Positions 5,008-7,728 of a stretch of 7,728 nucleotides of DNA are shown here, piece after piece; position 1 is the first letter of the stretch, and the number at the start of each line of letters is the position of its first letter. The stretch spans positions 1-7,728 of the forward strand of contig JAMCTV010000014.1 in NCBI GenBank assembly GCA_023381235.1. The letters run 5' to 3'. Source of the DNA: Gammaproteobacteria bacterium. GTDB taxonomy: Bacteria > Pseudomonadota > Gammaproteobacteria > SURF-13. A program made the position numbers and the translations under genes. Below the pieces are notes generated by a model. The model made no database searches. It was given only the letters and a program-made list of their open reading frames with translations, and was not told the DNA's origin.

Positions 5008-5054
5008 TTTTTTATAAAAAAGTGTTGCAACCCTGTCTCCGGCTATGGTATGTT
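5008..5054 (+). promoter_or_regulatory. Porin promoter: A/T tract, -35 and extended -10
   Basis: The palindromic A/T tract TTTTTTATAAAAAA (5008-5021) ends 3 bp before a -35 TTGCAA (5025-5030), in UP-element position. After an 18-bp spacer comes TATGTT (5049-5054), preceded by TGG, which gives an extended -10. Predicted start is near 5061, leaving a leader of about 73 nt. Further upstream, TTATG-CAA-CATAA (4978-4990) is a small inverted repeat that could bind a regulator. The rest of 4936-5007 shows nothing I can name. Confidence 0.6.
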
Positions 5055-5060
5055 GCCGAG

Positions 5061-5080
5061 GTCAACTGACGTCAATTGAC
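5061..5080. promoter_or_regulatory. Putative operator at the porin transcription start
   Basis: Two abutting 10-mers, GTCAACTGAC and GTCAATTGAC, differ at one position. The second is a perfect palindrome, the junction TGACGTCA is also palindromic, and the whole 20 bp is an inverted repeat at 18 of 20 positions. It sits on the predicted transcription start, where a bound protein would block initiation. I cannot name the regulator. Confidence 0.5.
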
Positions 5081-5133
5081 TCTAGAGCAGTTTGTAGAAG
5101 TGATAAATCCAAAATTTTAAGGAGATTAAGCAA

Positions 5134-6192
5134 ATGAAGAAGAAACTTCTTGCAGTTGCAATCGCAGGCGCAGTTGCCGCTCCGGTTGCGATGGCCGACG
5201 AAGGCAACGTGACCATTTACGGTCAGGCCAACGCGGCGATTGAATCCACAGACGCTGACGGCACGGGTGCCTCCGGACGCTCCACCAACGTAGCCAGCAA
5301 CGGTTCACGCTTGGGCGTCAAGGGCTGGGAAGCGCTGGGTAACGGCCTCAAGGCCGTGTTCCTGATGGAAGCCGGCGTAGGCCTGGATGACGGCGTTGAT
5401 GCTGGTAGCGCCCTGATCGGCGGCGGCCGTGACGGCTACATCGGTGTGGCCGGCGACGCCTTCGGCACCGTAGCGCTCGGCTTCCACGGCCAGCCGTACA
5501 AGACCTCCACCAACGGCATGGATATCTTCGGCGACACCATTGCCGACTACAGTTCGGTAATGAACGGCTATAACGGCAACGCCGGTGCCTATGACAGCGG
5601 TATTGACAACGCCATTATCTGGTTCTTGCCCAACCTGAACGGCTTCAGCGGGCACTTGCAGTACGGCTTTGATGAAACCGCCGGCAGCAGTGCTGATGAT
5701 TGGGGCGCGCAGTTCAATTACAGCAACGGCCCTCTGTACGTCACCTACGCGCACGCAGATGTAGAAAGCGCCACAGCCAACAGCGACCGCCGCGCGGACA
5801 AGATCGGCGCCAGCTACACCTTCATGGAGGCCACCACCGTATCGGCCATCTATGAGTGGCTCACCGCGGACAGCGCGGTCGCGGTTGCCGAGCGTGACGC
5901 CTTTTATATCGCCCTGTCGCACAACTTTGGCAACAACACGGCGAAGATTGCCTATGCCAATGCGGACGACAGCGATGCCACGGGTGCGAGCGACGGCGCC
6001 GACTACTGGGCGATTGGCCTGGATCACAACCTGTCCAAGCGCACCAAGGTCTACGCCCTGTACACCAGCGTTGACAACGAAGCGGGCGGCACTTATGGCC
6101 TCGGCACCACGGGTTCCTCTAACAGCCTCAGCTCGGTTGGCGCCGGAAAGAATCCGTCTGCCTTTGCGGTCGGCATGAAGCACAGTTTCTAA
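5134..6192 (+). CDS. Gram-negative general porin (outer-membrane beta-barrel)
   Basis: This is a diffusion porin of the outer membrane, expected to form a 16-stranded, probably trimeric barrel for small hydrophilic solutes. The protein is 352 residues, 331 after cleavage. A clear signal peptide MKKKLLAVAIAGAVAAPVAMA is followed by DEGNVTIYGQANAAIES, the usual first strand (VTIYGxxxxxIE). SRLGVKGWEALGNGLKAVFLMEAG, in shorter pieces SRLGVKG and GLKAVF, and GDAFGTVALGFHGQPYK are typical of the beta/gammaproteobacterial Porin_4 group; the segment after it (DIFGDTIADYSSV) is where the pore-constricting loop 3 falls. Alternating hydrophobic strands continue to a terminal strand ending in AVGMKHSF, with the C-terminal Phe needed for assembly. 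AAGGAG (5119-5124), 9 bp before the ATG, is a strong ribosome site. It is a single-gene unit with its own promoter and terminator. Confidence 0.93.
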   Translation: MKKKLLAVAIAGAVAAPVAMADEGNVTIYGQANAAIESTDADGTGASGRSTNVASNGSRLGVKGWEALGNGLKAVFLMEAGVGLDDGVDAGSALIGGGRDGYIGVAGDAFGTVALGFHGQPYKTSTNGMDIFGDTIADYSSVMNGYNGNAGAYDSGIDNAIIWFLPNLNGFSGHLQYGFDETAGSSADDWGAQFNYSNGPLYVTYAHADVESATANSDRRADKIGASYTFMEATTVSAIYEWLTADSAVAVAERDAFYIALSHNFGNNTAKIAYANADDSDATGASDGADYWAIGLDHNLSKRTKVYALYTSVDNEAGGTYGLGTTGSSNSLSSVGAGKNPSAFAVGMKHSF

Positions 6193-6211
6193 TAATAAAA
6201 ACAAGCTGTTT

Positions 6212-6239
6212 AAACGGGCGCTACGGCGCCCGTTTTTTT
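6212..6239 (+). terminator. Intrinsic terminator of the porin gene
   Basis: AAACGGGCGC (6212-6221), loop TACG, and GCGCCCGTTT (6226-6235) form a 10-bp GC-rich stem running into seven T residues (6233-6239). It lies 19 bp after the porin stop. This is a textbook Rho-independent terminator. Confidence 0.93.
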
Positions 6240-6268
6240 GTCCGCGTTTTATGCGTTCATGCAGTTCA

Positions 6269-6289
6269 GTAGCGTGCGCTGTGCGCACG
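6269..6289 (+). repeat. REP sequence 1 (GTAG head plus hairpin)
   Basis: It begins with the GTAG tetranucleotide (6269-6272) followed by CGTGCGC-TGT-GCGCACG, a perfect 7-bp stem with a 3-nt loop. A GTAG-type head plus a palindrome is the structure of REP elements that are mobilised by RAYT proteins. It is inverted relative to REP 2, with both GTAG heads facing outward. Confidence 0.8.
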
Positions 6290-6298
6290 ATCAAGCCA

Positions 6299-6442
6299 TC
6301 AGGCCGGTTCTCCAACCCGGCGTATGGCGCGCTTCAAAGCCTGGTAGAACGGTTCGTTGGTCAGCACGGGTTGCCGCAGATGGGTGTTGACCGTGAAGAA
6401 ATAGGTGGCTCCGGGAGTGATTGAACGCCGGTAGGTGGCCAT
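6299..6442 (-). pseudogene. RAYT (REP-associated tyrosine transposase) N-terminal remnant
   Basis: Forty-seven codons from ATG 6442 to TGA 6299 read MATYRRSITPGATYFFTVNT, then HLRQPVLTNEPFYQALKRAI and RRVGEPA. The opening YRRSxxPGATYFFTVN is the characteristic first strand of the Y1 / REP-associated transposase family, single-strand HUH nucleases that move REP sequences. Full members are typically 150 residues or more. The next part of the family (PFxIDAxVxLPDHxH, with the metal-binding HxH pair) and the catalytic tyrosine are absent, so this cannot be active. It is bracketed by two REPs, 9 bp and 18 bp from its ends, so it is an internally deleted RAYT locus. The ATG has no obvious ribosome site. 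The remnant is too short to be certain of the subfamily. Confidence 0.78.
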
Positions 6443-6460
6443 GGATAAGATGGTTGTCCT

Positions 6461-6481
6461 CGTGCGCACGGCGCACGCTAC
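6461..6481 (-). repeat. REP sequence 2, inverted
   Basis: On the minus strand it reads GTAG, then CGTGCGC-CGT-GCGCACG: the same as REP 1 apart from one loop base. Its GTAG head lies 6 bp after the cysN stop codon, so the hairpin falls at the 3' end of the cysN transcript, a common REP position where it can protect mRNA or help termination. Confidence 0.8.
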
Positions 6482-6487
6482 GTATCA

Positions 6488-7726
6488 TTAAATCACTTCG
6501 AGCATCCCCGCCGCTACGGTGTTGTTGCTGTGTTCGTCTATGACGATGAAGGCGCCGGTGGCGCGGTTGGCGCGGTAGGCATCGCACAGCAGCGGTTTTT
6601 GCACCTTGACGCGCACGCGCGCGATGTCGTTCATCTTTAACTCCTGCACCGGCGCATGCTCCAAGGTGTTCATGTCCACTTTATATTCGATCTCCGGCAG
6701 CAGGGCCTTCACCGTGTGGGTGGTGTGCTTGATGAGATATTTGCGCCCCGGGTGCAGCGGTTCTTCGCTCATCCAGCACAGCATCGCGTCCAGCTCTTTG
6801 CCCGCACGCGGTGCGTCGCCGGGGTGGACGAGCATGTCGCCGCGCGAGATGTCAATTTCATCGGCCAGCGTAAGCGTGACCGACTGCGGGGCAAAGGCCT
6901 CGCTCAGGTTTCCGTCGTAGGTGACGATTTCCTTGACGCGCGTGCGGCGGCCCGAAGGCAGCACGCTGATTTCATCTCCCACGCGCACGCGCCCGGATTC
7001 GATGCGGCCCATGTAACCCCTGAAGTCCTGCATATCTGGCGGGCGGCATACGTACTGCACCGGGAAGCGAAAATCACGCTGGTTGATGTCCTGGGCGATT
7101 TTTACCGTCTCCAAAACATCCAGCAAGGTTTCGCCCTGATACCATGGCATGTTCGCGCTCTTGTCCACCACGTTGTCGCCGTGCCAGGCGGAGAGAGGAA
7201 TATAGCGCACATCTTTGATACCCAGCTTATCGGCAAACGCGCTGAACTCGGAGCGTATGGTTTGGTAAATATCTTGGGCGTAATCCACTAAATCCATCTT
7301 GTTCACCGCCACCACGATGTGCGGGATGCCGATTAGATGGGCGATGTAGGCGTGGCGCCGTGACTGAATAAGCATACCCTTGCGCGCATCAATAAGTATG
7401 ATGGCAAGATTGGCCGTGCTGGCGCCAGTCACCATGTTGCGCGTGTATTGCTCGTGGCCAGGGGTGTCGGCAATGATGAACTTGCGCCTGGGCGTGGCGA
7501 AGTAGCGGTAGGCGACGTCTATGGTGATGCCCTGCTCGCGCTCGGCCTGCAGGCCGTCGGTGAGCAGGGACAAGTCCACGACGGCGCCGCCACGGCGCTG
7601 CGTGGTGAGTTCGATGGCCCTGAGTTGATCCTCGAAGATGGACTTGGAGTCGTACAGCAGACGGCCGATGAGCGTGCTCTTGCCGTCGTCCACGCTGCCG
7701 GCGGTGGTGAAGCGTAATAAATCCAT
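6488..7726 (-). CDS. cysN: Sulfate adenylyltransferase subunit 1 (ATP sulfurylase GTPase)
   Basis: This is the GTPase subunit of the CysDN ATP sulfurylase, which activates sulfate to adenosine 5'-phosphosulfate in the cytoplasm, drawing on GTP hydrolysis. Of the 412 residues visible, the G-domain motifs are G1 GSVDDGKS (10-17), the G2 region GLQAEREQGITIDVAYRYF (from 58), G3 DTPGH (87-91), G4 NKMD (142-145) and G5 SA (179-180). Beta-barrel domains 2 and 3 follow, with FPVQYV, DFRGYMG, ADEIDISRGD and a closing NTVAAGMLEVI. E. coli CysN has an N-terminal extension of about 25 residues before LLRF; here an ATG sits at 7726, two bases from the edge, so the true start could lie outside. There is no C-terminal APS kinase (CysC) domain. 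The partner cysD is expected upstream, beyond the window. Confidence 0.95.
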   Translation of the reverse strand: MDLLRFTTAGSVDDGKSTLIGRLLYDSKSIFEDQLRAIELTTQRRGGAVVDLSLLTDGLQAEREQGITIDVAYRYFATPRRKFIIADTPGHEQYTRNMVTGASTANLAIILIDARKGMLIQSRRHAYIAHLIGIPHIVVAVNKMDLVDYAQDIYQTIRSEFSAFADKLGIKDVRYIPLSAWHGDNVVDKSANMPWYQGETLLDVLETVKIAQDINQRDFRFPVQYVCRPPDMQDFRGYMGRIESGRVRVGDEISVLPSGRRTRVKEIVTYDGNLSEAFAPQSVTLTLADEIDISRGDMLVHPGDAPRAGKELDAMLCWMSEEPLHPGRKYLIKHTTHTVKALLPEIEYKVDMNTLEHAPVQELKMNDIARVRVKVQKPLLCDAYRANRATGAFIVIDEHSNNTVAAGMLEVI

Positions 7727-7728
7727 TA

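Noticed and set aside
5305..6315. 336-codon open frame on the minus strand opposite the porin
   Set aside because: The porin has a signal peptide, ribosome site, terminal Phe and terminator; the antisense frame is a by-product of its codon use and has no recognisable domain.
6656..7291. 211-codon plus-strand open frame opposite cysN
   Set aside because: It lies wholly within cysN, whose GTPase motifs are complete, and has no ribosome site or family sequence.

Overview
The window looks like chromosome from a moderately GC-rich Gram-negative proteobacterium, most likely a gammaproteobacterium, though a betaproteobacterium cannot be excluded. The grounds are a Coq7-type ubiquinone hydroxylase, a trimeric-type outer-membrane porin, a CysN-type ATP sulfurylase GTPase, rplM-rpsI whose products resemble enterobacterial L13 and S9 along their whole length, and REP/RAYT-type repeats. 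No gene here fixes the genus.

Layout. Bases 1-432 (minus) are the N-terminal two thirds of coq7, running off the left edge. Divergent from it, 507-2547 (plus) is a compact operon: a thioredoxin-fold [2Fe-2S] ferredoxin, a NodI-type ABC ATPase and a NodJ-type ABC-2 permease, with 2-bp gaps. rplM and rpsI (2629-3460) follow behind their own good promoter. Directly at the rpsI stop begins a lower-GC stretch (about 3460-4033) with purine-rich inverted repeats. It holds a frameshifted four-helix-bundle (S23/IVS-type) gene and tRNA-Gln(CTG). Convergent to it, 4039-4740 (minus) encodes a cysteine-rich protein joining a SEC-C motif to a CxxCxxCC domain. A 111-bp palindromic mobile repeat lies in frame between the two domains. 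Upstream of that gene is the 3' half of a Phd/YefM-type antitoxin gene with no toxin.

The right third has a general porin gene (5134-6192) with an extended -10 promoter, an A/T tract upstream, a 20-bp palindromic site at the predicted transcription start, and a strong intrinsic terminator. Between porin and cysN lie two inverted REP sequences around a 47-codon N-terminal remnant of a REP-associated tyrosine transposase (RAYT). cysN (minus) fills the rest and reaches the window edge.

The core genes are ordinary housekeeping functions: ubiquinone synthesis, ribosome, sulfate activation and outer-membrane permeability. The unusual content is the small repeat-driven debris between them: the REP/RAYT remnant, the repeat-bounded four-helix-bundle gene, the in-frame palindromic insert and the antitoxin stub. 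I see no CRISPR array, prophage, intact IS element or clear new defence system.
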